From Chloroflexota bacterium (GTDB lineage Bacteria; Chloroflexota; Anaerolineae; Caldilineales; Caldilineaceae), in the NCBI GenBank assembly GCA_016199425.1, contig JACQGT010000450.1, positions 1-18,689 on the forward strand: 18,689 bases of DNA, given 5' to 3'. Made by a program: the position numbers and the translations under genes. This document shows, piece after piece, positions 1-7,039 of this stretch. Under the pieces are notes generated by a model, which saw only the letters and a list, made by a program, of their open reading frames with translations, searched no databases and was not told the origin of the DNA. How positions within the stretch are numbered: position 1 is the first letter of the stretch; every line of letters starts with the position of its first letter.

Positions 1-636
1 CCGATTGCTGCCCAATGCAGCCAGCGATGCCCGATCGGGCAAAAGTTTCTGGCTCAATGCCACGATATAGGCGACGCTCACAAGCCAATAGGGGATACCG
101 AGCGGCGTGAAGGCGAAGAGTCCAAACCCAGGGCCGCCCGCCCTGCGATAGAGATCGTCGACGAGGATATTGGTGCTGGTCCCGATCAGCGTGAATGTGC
201 CGCCCACGATGGCGAAATAGCTGACCGGGATCAGCAGTTTGGATGGGCGTATATTAAAACGCCGGCTGAGGGAGAGGATCACCGGAAGCATCATCACCAC
301 CACCGGCGTGTTATTCATAAACGCGCTGGCCAGAGGGATGACGATCCCCAACAAGAGCAGGAGACGGGTTGTGCTGCCGCCGGAAAAACGAGCCAACGCG
401 ATCGTCACCATTTCTAGCGCGCCCGTGCGCATCAAGCCGCCGCTCAGCACAAACATTGCGCCCACCGTCAGGGTGGCCGTGCTGGCAAAACCGGACAGCC
501 CCTCTCCTGTGGAGAGAATACCGGTAAATACCAGCGCCACAATCGTCAACGCCGCGGTAATCTCCGTCGCCAGCCAGCGGGTGATGTAGAGGATGGTTGC
601 GGCTGCAAGAATCACAAGCAGAAGGATAATTTGCAT
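1..636 (-). CDS. SLC13-type (anion/dicarboxylate:Na+ symporter family) permease, N-terminal part
   Basis: The frame is open from an ATG at 636 to the left edge of the window, giving 212 residues without a stop; the 3' end is missing. The protein is strongly hydrophobic, with predicted membrane segments at about residues 1-18, 22-42, 53-70, 90-106, 111-124, 134-155 and 172-197. Two patches are typical of the SLC13/DASS fold: MNNTPVVVMMLP at 107-118 and GTSTN at 152-156. The second is the SNT-like motif that lines the ion and substrate site in this family. Many bacterial relatives carry TrkA-C domains further on, which cannot be checked here. The substrate could be sulfate, a dicarboxylate or another anion. 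The family call is solid and the substrate is unknown. It is transcribed away from the rest of the window. Confidence 0.85.
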   Translation of the reverse strand, partial: MQIILLLVILAAATILYITRWLATEITAALTIVALVFTGILSTGEGLSGFASTATLTVGAMFVLSGGLMRTGALEMVTIALARFSGGSTTRLLLLLGIVIPLASAFMNNTPVVVMMLPVILSLSRRFNIRPSKLLIPVSYFAIVGGTFTLIGTSTNILVDDLYRRAGGPGFGLFAFTPLGIPYWLVSVAYIVALSQKLLPDRASLAALGSNR

Positions 637-642
637 GGCGGG

Positions 643-651
643 ATTATACCA
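643..651 (-). promoter_or_regulatory. Extended -10 promoter of the SLC13 permease, predicted leaderless
   Basis: On the minus strand TGGTATAAT (a TGn extension plus a perfect -10) ends six bases before the ATG at 636. Transcription would start at or next to the ATG, so the mRNA would have little or no leader. No Shine-Dalgarno sequence is present in the short gap (CCCGCC). A TTGACA at 680-685 is 31 bases from this -10, too far to be its -35. Confidence 0.55.
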
Positions 652-743
652 CGCACAGAGATAATCGATGATGTGATCTTGTCAATTGATGGGTTTGTGG
701 GTATGCTGGGGAGACTATCCACCCATCCGCCACTGAGGAAGCG

Positions 744-974
744 ATGAACACCAGTTTGACCGATCTACACCCCCACGCCCAATCCCTTGCCCTTACATCC
801 CTGCGCGGTCACTGCGACGCGGTGGGCCGGGATTACGACAGCATCGGCAAAAGCTGGTCCGCCGAGGCCGTCGTCGTGGCGGAGACGGAAGCCGAAGCCC
901 GGCGCATCGCCGCCGCCTCGCCCTACAACCGCGACGCCATTCTGGGCACGCCGGAACAGGTGGCCGAACAGTAG
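744..974 (+). pseudogene. Remnant of an LLM-class (luciferase-like, F420-dependent) oxidoreductase
   Basis: The frame codes for 76 residues. From about residue 18 they read like the C-terminal stretch of F420-dependent LLM oxidoreductases: LRGHCDAVGRDYDSI, then VVVAETEAEARRIAAASP, then GTPEQVAEQ. In intact relatives this follows a TIM barrel of about 200 residues, absent here, and GTPEQVAE continues into a final helix. Here it ends at a TAG contributed by the octamer array that begins at 971. Both ends are therefore missing. A purine-rich stretch (GAGGAAG) precedes the ATG at 744, so a short product might still be made, but it would lack the flavin-binding barrel. The family assignment comes from motif recall, not from a search. 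A small unrelated protein is the alternative. Confidence 0.6.
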
Positions 975-1015
975 GACAGTGGGTCAGTGGGTCAGTGGGG
1001 CGGTCACTGTCTTAC
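971..1015. repeat. Octamer array, copy 1
   Basis: The array divides exactly into 8-base words: GTAGGACA, GTGGGTCA, GTGGGTCA, GTGGGGCG, then the spacer GTCAC, then TGTCTTAC. It matches copy 2 at 1051 except for one extra GTGGGTCA word, as expected for gain or loss of one unit. Its first word supplies the TAG that ends the oxidoreductase remnant. Confidence 0.85.
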
Positions 1016-1050
1016 GGTTTGCCAGCGCACTGGATCTGTGGATGGGTTAC

Positions 1051-1110
1051 GTAGGACAGTGGGTCAGTGGGGCGGTCACTGTCTTACTGTCCTACTGACT
1101 CACTGTTCAC
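1051..1110. repeat. Octamer array, copy 2, with opposing arms
   Basis: Forward words GTAGGACA, GTGGGTCA, GTGGGGCG (1051-1074), spacer GTCAC, then reverse words TGTCTTAC, TGTCCTAC, TGACTCAC (1080-1103) and a partial TGTTCAC. The two halves can pair as an imperfect hairpin just upstream of the DinB-like gene. Its first 37 bases match copy 1 apart from the missing word. Confidence 0.85.
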
Positions 1111-1129
1111 TTTACAAAAGGAGCCAACA

Positions 1130-1600
1130 ATGCAAATTACCGACGTCATCAATTCCCAATTTCACGCAGCGCTGGATATGCTGGAACAGACGATCCAGCG
1201 CTGCCCGGATACGGTCTGGTACGATACCGCGCCGCGCAACCAGGCGTGGCAGATCGCCTATCACGCGCTCTTTTACGTCCATCTCTACTTGCAACCCACC
1301 CTGGCGGATTTCGTTCCCTGGGCCAAACACCGGGACGAGGCCAATCGGATGCCTACAACCGGTGAGCCGTATAGCAAAGACGATCTGCTGGGCTATCTGG
1401 TCCTCTGCCGGGCAGAAGTGGATCGCCGCACGGCCGAACTCGACCTGGACGCAGAGTCCGGTTTTCACTGGCTGCCCTTTGGCAAATTGGAGCTGCAATT
1501 CTATTCCCTGCGCCACCTGATGATGCACATCGGCGAAGTGGCCGACCGGCTAGGGGCGCAGGGGATCGAGGTGGATTGGCGGGGGAGGAAGAAAACCTGA
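1130..1600 (+). CDS. DinB-fold (DinB/YfiT superfamily) protein
   Basis: 156 residues from the ATG at 1130, chosen because AAAAGGAG lies eight bases upstream; the longer frame from 1067 would translate the octamer array. The protein fits the DinB four-helix bundle: helix 1 starts near residue 5, WYDTAP at 30-35 resembles the usual tryptophan-containing turn, and histidines at 45, 129 and 133 (AYHALF and LRHLMMHIGEVADRL) sit where the family's metal triad is found. Length is normal. Bacterial members include thiol-dependent metalloenzymes and many proteins of unknown job, so no reaction is proposed. The gene stands alone between repeat islands. Its TGA stop runs directly into an ACAAGG-word array. 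Confidence 0.8.
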   Translation: MQITDVINSQFHAALDMLEQTIQRCPDTVWYDTAPRNQAWQIAYHALFYVHLYLQPTLADFVPWAKHRDEANRMPTTGEPYSKDDLLGYLVLCRAEVDRRTAELDLDAESGFHWLPFGKLELQFYSLRHLMMHIGEVADRLGAQGIEVDWRGRKKT

Positions 1601-1634
1601 CAAGGCGACAAGGTGATTGGGTGGCAAGGTGAAG
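1599..1634. repeat. ACAAGG-word array at the DinB-like stop codon
   Basis: From the TGA at 1598-1600 the sense strand reads GACAAGGC, GACAAGGTGATT, GGGTGGCAAGGTGAAG. These are degenerate repeats of a (G)ACAAGGTG word. The block is non-coding and starts inside the stop codon. Confidence 0.55.
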
Positions 1635-1675
1635 AACGTCACTGCATGGCTGTGTCGAGCATAAGCAAACTTTCC

Positions 1676-1736
1676 AACCACAAAGACACAAAGAAGAACA
1701 ACAGTCTTTTCTTCTCTTCTTTGTGCCTTTGTGGTT
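1676..1736. repeat. Long inverted repeat (ACCACAAAGRCACAAAG type), possible terminator
   Basis: Arms at 1676-1696 and 1716-1736 are reverse complements over 21 bases with one mismatch (A against G in the middle), around a loop of about 19 bases. Each arm contains CACAAAG-type words. Similar elements are, to my recollection, scattered in many environmental bacterial genomes. It lies 76 bases after the DinB-like stop and just ahead of the next gene, so it may end or process the upstream transcript. Confidence 0.65.
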
Positions 1737-1753
1737 CAACGCATTGAGAGGGT

Positions 1754-2347
1754 ATGCCAGTGGATATTGCGACGATTGCGGCAGGTGAGTTGGCTTTTCT
1801 TGTGCTGGCCCAGCCGGTCACAGAGGGGATTGTGGCCCGGCGGCTGACGGTTGACGGAAAGCGGCTGGTGGCGGCGAACGTCCCGCCCCTGCGCCATCAC
1901 AGCGCGGACGGTTTTGACTTTGGGGGCAGGGACGGCGGCAGCGCGGATTTGGCCCTGGCCGCGGTGCAAATGGTGCTCAACCGGCTCAACTATCTGGGAC
2001 CGACGCGCCGCCTGGACGACGGCAGCCACGTCTCTGCCCTGGCCTGGCGTCTCCACGGCAAATTCTGCGCCGAATTTGTGGCCGGTGCGCAGGGGGAGAC
2101 ACTCACCATTGCCTGGCAGCAGGTCATGGCCTGGGCGCGGCGGGAGATGCTCGATTTTCTGCGGGAGGAGAAGATCACCCTGCAAGGGGTGTTGGAGCGC
2201 TGGCACGCCATTGCCGGGGGACTGCCCACCAAGCCACCCCGGAGTCCCATGGACCAGCGGGACGTCCTGCGCGACTTAGGCGTGGAGGCTATGGATTTGT
2301 GCGGTCTGGTGGCGACTCTGACCCACTATTTGGGGCACGAGGGGTAG
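1754..2347 (+). CDS. DUF6166-like protein of unknown function
   Basis: 197 residues from the ATG at 1754, preceded by a purine-rich GAGAGGG. The N-terminal part has the layout of DUF6166 proteins as I recall it: a basic beta segment (VARRLTVDGKRL), then HHSADGFDFGG, then GGSADLALAAVQMVL, which parallels the family's phenylalanine-rich, SGPAQLALA-like region, then RLHGKFCAEFVAG near 99-111. The C-terminal 80 residues are helical (WQQVMAWARREMLDFLREE) and end in a polar tail with three histidines. There is no signal peptide or membrane segment, so it should be cytosolic. The family name is tentative. The gene is convergent with the first ABC operon across a repeat-filled gap. Confidence 0.65.
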   Translation: MPVDIATIAAGELAFLVLAQPVTEGIVARRLTVDGKRLVAANVPPLRHHSADGFDFGGRDGGSADLALAAVQMVLNRLNYLGPTRRLDDGSHVSALAWRLHGKFCAEFVAGAQGETLTIAWQQVMAWARREMLDFLREEKITLQGVLERWHAIAGGLPTKPPRSPMDQRDVLRDLGVEAMDLCGLVATLTHYLGHEG

Positions 2348-2533
2348 GGCAAGCAGCGCCCCTACGTTTTGGTAGGTTGGGTTCTTCCGGCACAAGCTAC
2401 TGTGGAATCCCCTCCAATCCTCCCCCGGAAGAACCCAACAGACTGCACCACAACCTGCCACCCTTCGACAGGGTTTCGACAGGCTCAACCTACCAGCTCA
2501 GGGCGACGCCTGCAACTTGCCACTCTGTAAGTC
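2347..2533. repeat. Convergent intergenic block of stacked repeats
   Basis: The whole gap between two convergent genes is repetitive. A GGGC...GCGCCCCTAC element at 2347-2365 begins on the last base of the upstream stop codon and recurs in related form at 15468-15492. A perfect 15-base inverted repeat (GTTGGGTTCTTCCGG at 2376-2390, its complement at 2425-2439) follows. Around it lie GGTAGGTTG at 2371-2379 and its complement at 2486-2494. Then come two tandem TTCGACAGG-type words at 2464-2483 and CTCAGGGCGACG. The 15-base stem could serve as a two-way terminator. Confidence 0.7.
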
Positions 2534-3604
2534 TTAGATGCCTTCGAGCTTCAGTTCCCCGGCAAAGTGACAGGCGGTCCAGTGATCGTGCTTGATTTGG
2601 CGAAATTCGGGGGACTTTTCTTTGCACAGGTCCTGGGCATAGCGACAGCGGGGATGAAAATAGCAGCCACTGGGTGGGTTGGAAGGATCGGCTACTTCGC
2701 CTTGCATCATAATGCGATGTGGCTTATACAGCGGATCCGGCTTGGGCACAGAGGAGAGCAAGGCTTCGGTGTAGGGGTGCAGAGGGTTGGTGAAGAGGGC
2801 ATCGGTTTCTGCCATCTCTACAATTTTTCCCACATACATCACCGCCACCCGATCCGAGATGTGTTCTACCACACTCATATCGTGGGCTACAAAAATGTAG
2901 GCAAGATTGAAATCTTTCTGCAAATCCTGCAAAAGGTTGAGCGTCTGTGCCTGAATCGAAACATCCAGCGCCGACACCGGTTCGTCACAGATGACCAGGC
3001 TCGGGTTGAGCGAGAGTGCGCGTGCAATGCCAATGCGCTGACGCTGACCACCAGAGAATTCGTGGGGGTAGCGGCGCAAATGATCCGAGCGCAGCCCAAC
3101 CCGCTCGAGCAGACTGACGATAATATCTTCTGTGTCTTGCCCCATCTTCATGCCGTGAATAATCATCGGCTCGGCGATAATATCCGAAACGCTCATACGC
3201 GGGTTGAGCGAGTTGACGGGGTCCTGGAAGATCATGGAGATTTCCTGGCGAACGGACTTCATCTCCTGGGCGTTGAGGTCCAACAGATTCACGGTTTTCG
3301 TCTGGCCATTGCTCCCCAGTACCTGACTTTTGAAGCTGACTTGCCCAGCCGTTGGCTCGTACAGGCGGATGATGCTGCGTCCTGCCGTACTCTTGCCGCA
3401 GCCGCTTTCACCCACTACGCCCAGAGTCTCGCCCTCACGCACAAAAAAACTTATATCGTCCACCGCTTTGACATAGCCAACAGTGCGCCGCAGAAAGCCT
3501 TTCTGAATGGGGAAATACTTCTTCAAACCCTTGACATCCAACAGGATAGTATCATTCTTGGTTGGGGGCTGAGCCTGGGATTGTGTTTGGTTGGTCACAC
3601 TCAT
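2534..3604 (-). CDS. Oligopeptide-family ABC transporter ATP-binding protein, OppF/DppF type (system 1)
   Basis: 356 residues from the ATG at 3604. This start has a strong AGGAGG upstream and overlaps the preceding stop by four bases (ATGA), so a longer frame from TTG at 3640 is rejected. All ATPase motifs are present: Walker A GESGCGKS 65-72, Q-loop Gln127, signature FSGGQRQR 183-190, Walker B with CDEP 206-209, switch His241. The C-terminal oligopeptide_HPY region has HPYT at 276-279 and four cysteines at 314, 320, 327 and 345, spaced as in Opp/Dpp ATPases for which a 4Fe-4S cluster has been reported. It should pair with the upstream ATPase at 3601-4698 on the cytoplasmic face and power substrate import. 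Last gene of the operon. Confidence 0.93.
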   Translation of the reverse strand: MSVTNQTQSQAQPPTKNDTILLDVKGLKKYFPIQKGFLRRTVGYVKAVDDISFFVREGETLGVVGESGCGKSTAGRSIIRLYEPTAGQVSFKSQVLGSNGQTKTVNLLDLNAQEMKSVRQEISMIFQDPVNSLNPRMSVSDIIAEPMIIHGMKMGQDTEDIIVSLLERVGLRSDHLRRYPHEFSGGQRQRIGIARALSLNPSLVICDEPVSALDVSIQAQTLNLLQDLQKDFNLAYIFVAHDMSVVEHISDRVAVMYVGKIVEMAETDALFTNPLHPYTEALLSSVPKPDPLYKPHRIMMQGEVADPSNPPSGCYFHPRCRYAQDLCKEKSPEFRQIKHDHWTACHFAGELKLEGI

Positions 3605-4698
3605 TTTCCCGCCTCCTCGTAGAGCAGACAACTGGCCCAATGATCATCGCCCACCTGTGTCCACTGCGGTGTGATCGTGTCGCACCTGCCTGGCATAAAG
3701 GCCGGACAACGGGGATGGAAGACACAACCGGGGGGCAGATGGAATGGATCGGGCACCGATCCGGCAATGGATGCCAGCCGCTCCCCGCTCTTCTTCTGGC
3801 CCAACTTGGGGATCGACTGGAGCAAGGATCGGGTGTACGGATGCTGTGGTTGGTAAAACAAATCCTGCACTTTGGCCCGTTCCACTGCCTTCCCCATATA
3901 CATAACCACAATTTCGTGGGCCATGTTGGCGACCACACCCAGATTGTGGGTAATAAAGAGGATCGCCATGTCGGAACTCTCTTGCAATTCGCGCATAATA
4001 TCGAGAATCTGCGCTTCAATGGAGACGTCCAGCGCAGTCGTCGGCTCGTCAGCAATCAGCATGACCGGCTCGCAGGAGAGGGCAATGGCAATCATCACAC
4101 GCTGGCGCTGACCGCCGCTCAACTGGTGCGGGTAACTATCCACCCGCTCATTCGGCTTGGGGATGCCCACTTTGCGCAACATCTCGATGGCAATCTGGCG
4201 TCCTTCGGCTTTTGTTACACGCCGGTGCGTTTGAATCGTCTCGGTAATCTGAGCGCCAACCCTTTTCACAGGGCTTAGGCGGTGCAGGCTCACCGCCTCG
4301 TTAATCAGCGTCCCGACGCTGTAGACGGGCGTCAGCGAACTCATTGGCTCCTGAAAAATCATGCCAATCTCGCCGCCACGAACCTGACGAATGGTCTCGC
4401 CATCTGGATCAAGTTTGGTGAGGTCGAGCACATCTGTCGTTCTGCTCTGTCCATCGCTTGGATTCTCTTTCGAGCGGCGATAATATAAAATTTCACCGCT
4501 GGTGACTTTGCCCGGCTTGGGAACCATGTTCAGAATGGCGCGGGCGGTCACCGATTTGCCGCAGCCGCTTTCACCGATCACACCGACAGTTTCGCCGCGA
4601 TTGATGGTCAGGTTAAATCCATCCACCGCCTTTACAATGCCCTCGCGTACATTGAACTCCACACGCAAGTCTTTTATCTCAATCAACGGTTCAGACAT
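3601..4698 (-). CDS. Oligopeptide-family ABC transporter ATP-binding protein, OppD/DppD type (system 1)
   Basis: 365 residues from the ATG at 4698, with AGGAG eight bases upstream. Walker A GESGCGKS 42-49, Q-loop FQEP at 115-118, signature LSGGQRQR 193-200, Walker B LIADEP 214-219, D-loop ALD 222-224 and switch His251 are all intact. The C-terminal extension has HPYT at 286-289 and cysteines at 325, 331, 339 and 357, the four-cysteine pattern of this subfamily. It is somewhat longer than usual because of a polar insert near residues 74-100 (YRRSKENPSDGQ onward), ahead of the Q-loop. It forms the ATPase pair with the next gene, whose ATG overlaps this stop. It is separated from the permease gene upstream by an octamer array. 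Confidence 0.93.
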   Translation of the reverse strand: MSEPLIEIKDLRVEFNVREGIVKAVDGFNLTINRGETVGVIGESGCGKSVTARAILNMVPKPGKVTSGEILYYRRSKENPSDGQSRTTDVLDLTKLDPDGETIRQVRGGEIGMIFQEPMSSLTPVYSVGTLINEAVSLHRLSPVKRVGAQITETIQTHRRVTKAEGRQIAIEMLRKVGIPKPNERVDSYPHQLSGGQRQRVMIAIALSCEPVMLIADEPTTALDVSIEAQILDIMRELQESSDMAILFITHNLGVVANMAHEIVVMYMGKAVERAKVQDLFYQPQHPYTRSLLQSIPKLGQKKSGERLASIAGSVPDPFHLPPGCVFHPRCPAFMPGRCDTITPQWTQVGDDHWASCLLYEEAGK

Positions 4699-4725
4699 GA
4701 AGTAACTCCTGAGACAACTAAATCA

Positions 4726-4796
4726 GTGGGTCAGTAAGTCAGTAGCAGCGAGTCACTGTCTTACTGTTTTACTCTTTTACTGTCCCACTCTCTTAC
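4726..4796. repeat. Octamer array, copy 3, inside ABC operon 1
   Basis: Forward words GTGGGTCA and GTAAGTCA, a degenerate GTAGCAGC, the spacer GTCAC, then five consecutive reverse words: TGTCTTAC, TGTTTTAC, TCTTTTAC, TGTCCCAC, TCTCTTAC (4757-4796). The spacer plus first reverse word (GTCACTGTCTTAC) is identical to copies 1 and 2. The array fills most of the gap between the permease stop and the ATPase start, and its last base is the last base of the permease stop codon. Confidence 0.85.
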
Positions 4797-5935
4797 TATC
4801 GGCCACTATAGGGATCGAGGGCGTCGCGTAAACCATCCCCCAACATGTTGTAAGCCAGAATCGTCAGGAGGATAAACGGCACTGTCCACAATTCCCACGG
4901 TGTGGTGTGGATGGCGCGTACCGTCGCCGCGTCTTGCAGGAGTACTCCCCAACTGGTAAGGGGTGGACGCAGCCCAAGCCCCAGCCAACTCAACGCTGTC
5001 TCTGATAAAATCATGCCTGGAATGGCCAGCGTGGCGATGACGATCACATGGCTCATAGTGCCGGGCAGCAGGTGACGGAACATGATGCGGCTGTCTGAAC
5101 CACCCGCACTTTTGGCTGCCAGGGCATATTCACGTTCGCGCAGGGAAAGGATGAGACCGCGCACCTGGCGCGCCAATCCACCCCAGCGCACAAACGAAAG
5201 GATGAGGGTCAGCATGAAATAGACGCTAATGGGCGACCAAAAACTGGGGATAGCGGCCGCCAGAGCCATAAAGAGGGGAATATCTGGAATGGCGCCCAAA
5301 AGTTCTGTGGCGCGTTGGATGAGTTGATCGACCCAGCCACCATAATAGCCCGACATGGCGCCCAAAATTGTACCAAAGGCAATGGTCATCAATTGGCCGA
5401 TCAGACCGATCATCAAAGAAAGTCGCCCGCCATAGAGGATGCGGGTAAACCAGTCACGCCCCAGCGCATCCGTCCCCATAATAAAGACAGAAGCTGCCGG
5501 ATCGTCGGAAAGTGTTCCATACAAATGTGTCTTCAGCGGGATAAGACCAAACAACTGATACGGCTCACCTGCCACAAAGAAGCCGAGTGGGTAGATGCGT
5601 ATGGGATCATCCACATAGACGCGGGTGCGCTTGGCCAGATCGATCTTTTTCTCCAGGCCATAGACAAAGGGGCGCAAATGAAAATTGCCTTCCTGATCGA
5701 AAAAGCGAATACGCTGCGGTTTGGCCTCTACATAATCAGAAGTGCGCTCTAGCAGATAGGGTGAAACAAACTCTGGCACACCGACCATAGCGATATGTAG
5801 GACAAGCAGAAGAACCCCACCGAAGACGGCAGTGCGGTTTTTTCTGAATTTCCACCAAACCAGACTCAGATAACTCTGGCTCGCCTGTTTGCGTCGAACA
5901 GGAGCGGACGCTAAAGTTTGTTCTGCAACAGCCAT
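4796..5935 (-). CDS. Oligopeptide-family ABC transporter permease, OppC/DppC type (system 1)
   Basis: 379 residues from the ATG at 5935, with GAGGAG five bases upstream. It has the OppC_N plus BPD_transp_1 layout: a basic cytoplasmic N-terminus, membrane segment 1 near 36-54, and the MGTDALGRDWFTRILYGGR block at 153-171. Further membrane segments lie near 173-195, 218-230, 236-250, 296-312 and 350-366. The EAA loop that docks the ATPase is near 269-291 (EYALAAKSAGGSDSRIMFRH). Between segment 1 and the LGTD-like block there is a long external stretch (about residues 55-150), much larger than in E. coli OppC, which accounts for the above-average length. It follows the other permease gene by 13 bases and its TAG lies in an octamer array. 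Confidence 0.92.
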   Translation of the reverse strand: MAVAEQTLASAPVRRKQASQSYLSLVWWKFRKNRTAVFGGVLLLVLHIAMVGVPEFVSPYLLERTSDYVEAKPQRIRFFDQEGNFHLRPFVYGLEKKIDLAKRTRVYVDDPIRIYPLGFFVAGEPYQLFGLIPLKTHLYGTLSDDPAASVFIMGTDALGRDWFTRILYGGRLSLMIGLIGQLMTIAFGTILGAMSGYYGGWVDQLIQRATELLGAIPDIPLFMALAAAIPSFWSPISVYFMLTLILSFVRWGGLARQVRGLILSLREREYALAAKSAGGSDSRIMFRHLLPGTMSHVIVIATLAIPGMILSETALSWLGLGLRPPLTSWGVLLQDAATVRAIHTTPWELWTVPFILLTILAYNMLGDGLRDALDPYSGR

Positions 5936-5948
5936 GGGTCCTCCTCTA

Positions 5949-6935
5949 TTACTCCAACCGAATGCGCGGGTCGACCCAGGCCAGGGCCAGGTCCGAAAGT
6001 AAATTGCCCACCAAGAGCAACAGCGAGAACAAAACGATGCAGGTGCCAGCCATATACATATCCAGCTTTTTCAAGGAATCGACAAACAAAGGGGTAATGG
6101 TCGGCAAGTTCAGCACAATGGATACCAATCCACCGCCGCCCAGGATGCCAGGAAGCGCCTCTGAACCGAGGATGACGATCAGCGGGTTGATGGCAATGCG
6201 CACAGCGTGCTTCCAGATCACCGCTCTATTCGCCAGCCCACGCGCGCGTGCGGCTTCGACAAAGGGCTGGCCCAGCGTATCGAGCAAATTGCCACGCATA
6301 ATACGGGTAAGACCGCCAATGCCCGTTATGGCGCTGATGATCGCTGGAATCCACAGATGGTTGAGCAGATCGATGACGCGCCCCCAACTCCACGGCGCCT
6401 CCACATATTGCTGCGAGAATAGCCCGGTCGCCTCGATGTTGAGTACCGTAACTGCGTAGTATAAAATCAGAAGCGCCAACAAAAAACCAGGCATACCGAT
6501 GCCGATGAAACTGATCGATGTGATGATCTGATCACCCAACGAGTATTGCTTCACCGCCGAATAGACCCCCAACGGGATGGCCAGCGCCCACACGACGATG
6601 AGCGTTGCCAACGCCAGCACAATCGTAAAGGTTACGCGCTCGCCAAGCAGCTCTTTTACCGGACGCTCGTACTCAAAGGATTCACCAAAGTCGCCCTGGG
6701 CAAAATTGACCACCCAAGTGGCGTAGCGCGTCATAAAGGGCTTATCCAGGCCATAGCGCACCCGATAATCTTCAACTCTGCTCTCGGCGCTGCGGTCGCC
6801 CCGCGCGCGTAATTGTTCGATTTTCTGCGTCAGGAAGTCACCCGGAGGGAGGTTGATAATCACGAAGCTAACAAAGGAGATGAGGACAAGCAGAATCACC
6901 GCATAAACTAATCGACGAACAATATAGTTAAGCAT
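5949..6935 (-). CDS. Oligopeptide-family ABC transporter permease, OppB/DppB type (system 1)
   Basis: 328 residues from the ATG at 6935, preceded by GGAGGG four bases upstream. A TTG start at 6953 would place that ribosome site inside the gene and is rejected. The N-terminus MLNYIVRRLVYAVILL is the typical OppB opening. Membrane segments lie near 8-28, 102-125, 137-164, 194-208, 250-270 and 296-320. The EAA loop (FVEAARARGLANRAVIWKHAVR, 225-246) contacts the ATPases. The external stretch after segment 1 includes RYGLDKPF and GDFGESF, both usual for the family. The protein ends VDPRIRLE, matching the common DPR(I/V)R tail. It is the first permease gene of operon 1, 195 bases after the binding-protein gene, and that gap contains hairpins. 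Confidence 0.93.
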   Translation of the reverse strand: MLNYIVRRLVYAVILLVLISFVSFVIINLPPGDFLTQKIEQLRARGDRSAESRVEDYRVRYGLDKPFMTRYATWVVNFAQGDFGESFEYERPVKELLGERVTFTIVLALATLIVVWALAIPLGVYSAVKQYSLGDQIITSISFIGIGMPGFLLALLILYYAVTVLNIEATGLFSQQYVEAPWSWGRVIDLLNHLWIPAIISAITGIGGLTRIMRGNLLDTLGQPFVEAARARGLANRAVIWKHAVRIAINPLIVILGSEALPGILGGGGLVSIVLNLPTITPLFVDSLKKLDMYMAGTCIVLFSLLLLVGNLLSDLALAWVDPRIRLE

Positions 6936-6964
6936 ATTACCCTCCGTATCCAAGCAATGGCCCA

Positions 6965-7032
6965 GTGAGACGGTGGGACAGCCTATTGAAACTGATCTAC
7001 TGTCCCACCGTCCTACCGACTTACCGTCCTGC
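6965..7032. repeat. Octamer array, copy 4, between binding-protein and permease genes
   Basis: Forward words GTGAGACG and GTGGGACA (6965-6980), a 12-base spacer, then five reverse words in perfect register: TGATCTAC, TGTCCCAC, CGTCCTAC, CGACTTAC, CGTCCTGC (6993-7032). GTGGGACA and TGTCCCAC are exact complements, so a hairpin can form in the operon transcript. It lacks the GTCACTGTCTTAC core shared by the other three copies. Confidence 0.85.
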
Positions 7033-7039
7033 TAAGGCG

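Noticed and set aside
680..685. TTGACA as the -35 of the TATAAT at 643
   Set aside because: The spacing is 31 bases, well outside the 16-19 range; the extended -10 can act without it.
971..1087. Possible CRISPR array from the two near-identical repeats
   Set aside because: The repeated unit is itself made of 8-base words, there are only two copies with a 35-base gap, and no cas gene is present.
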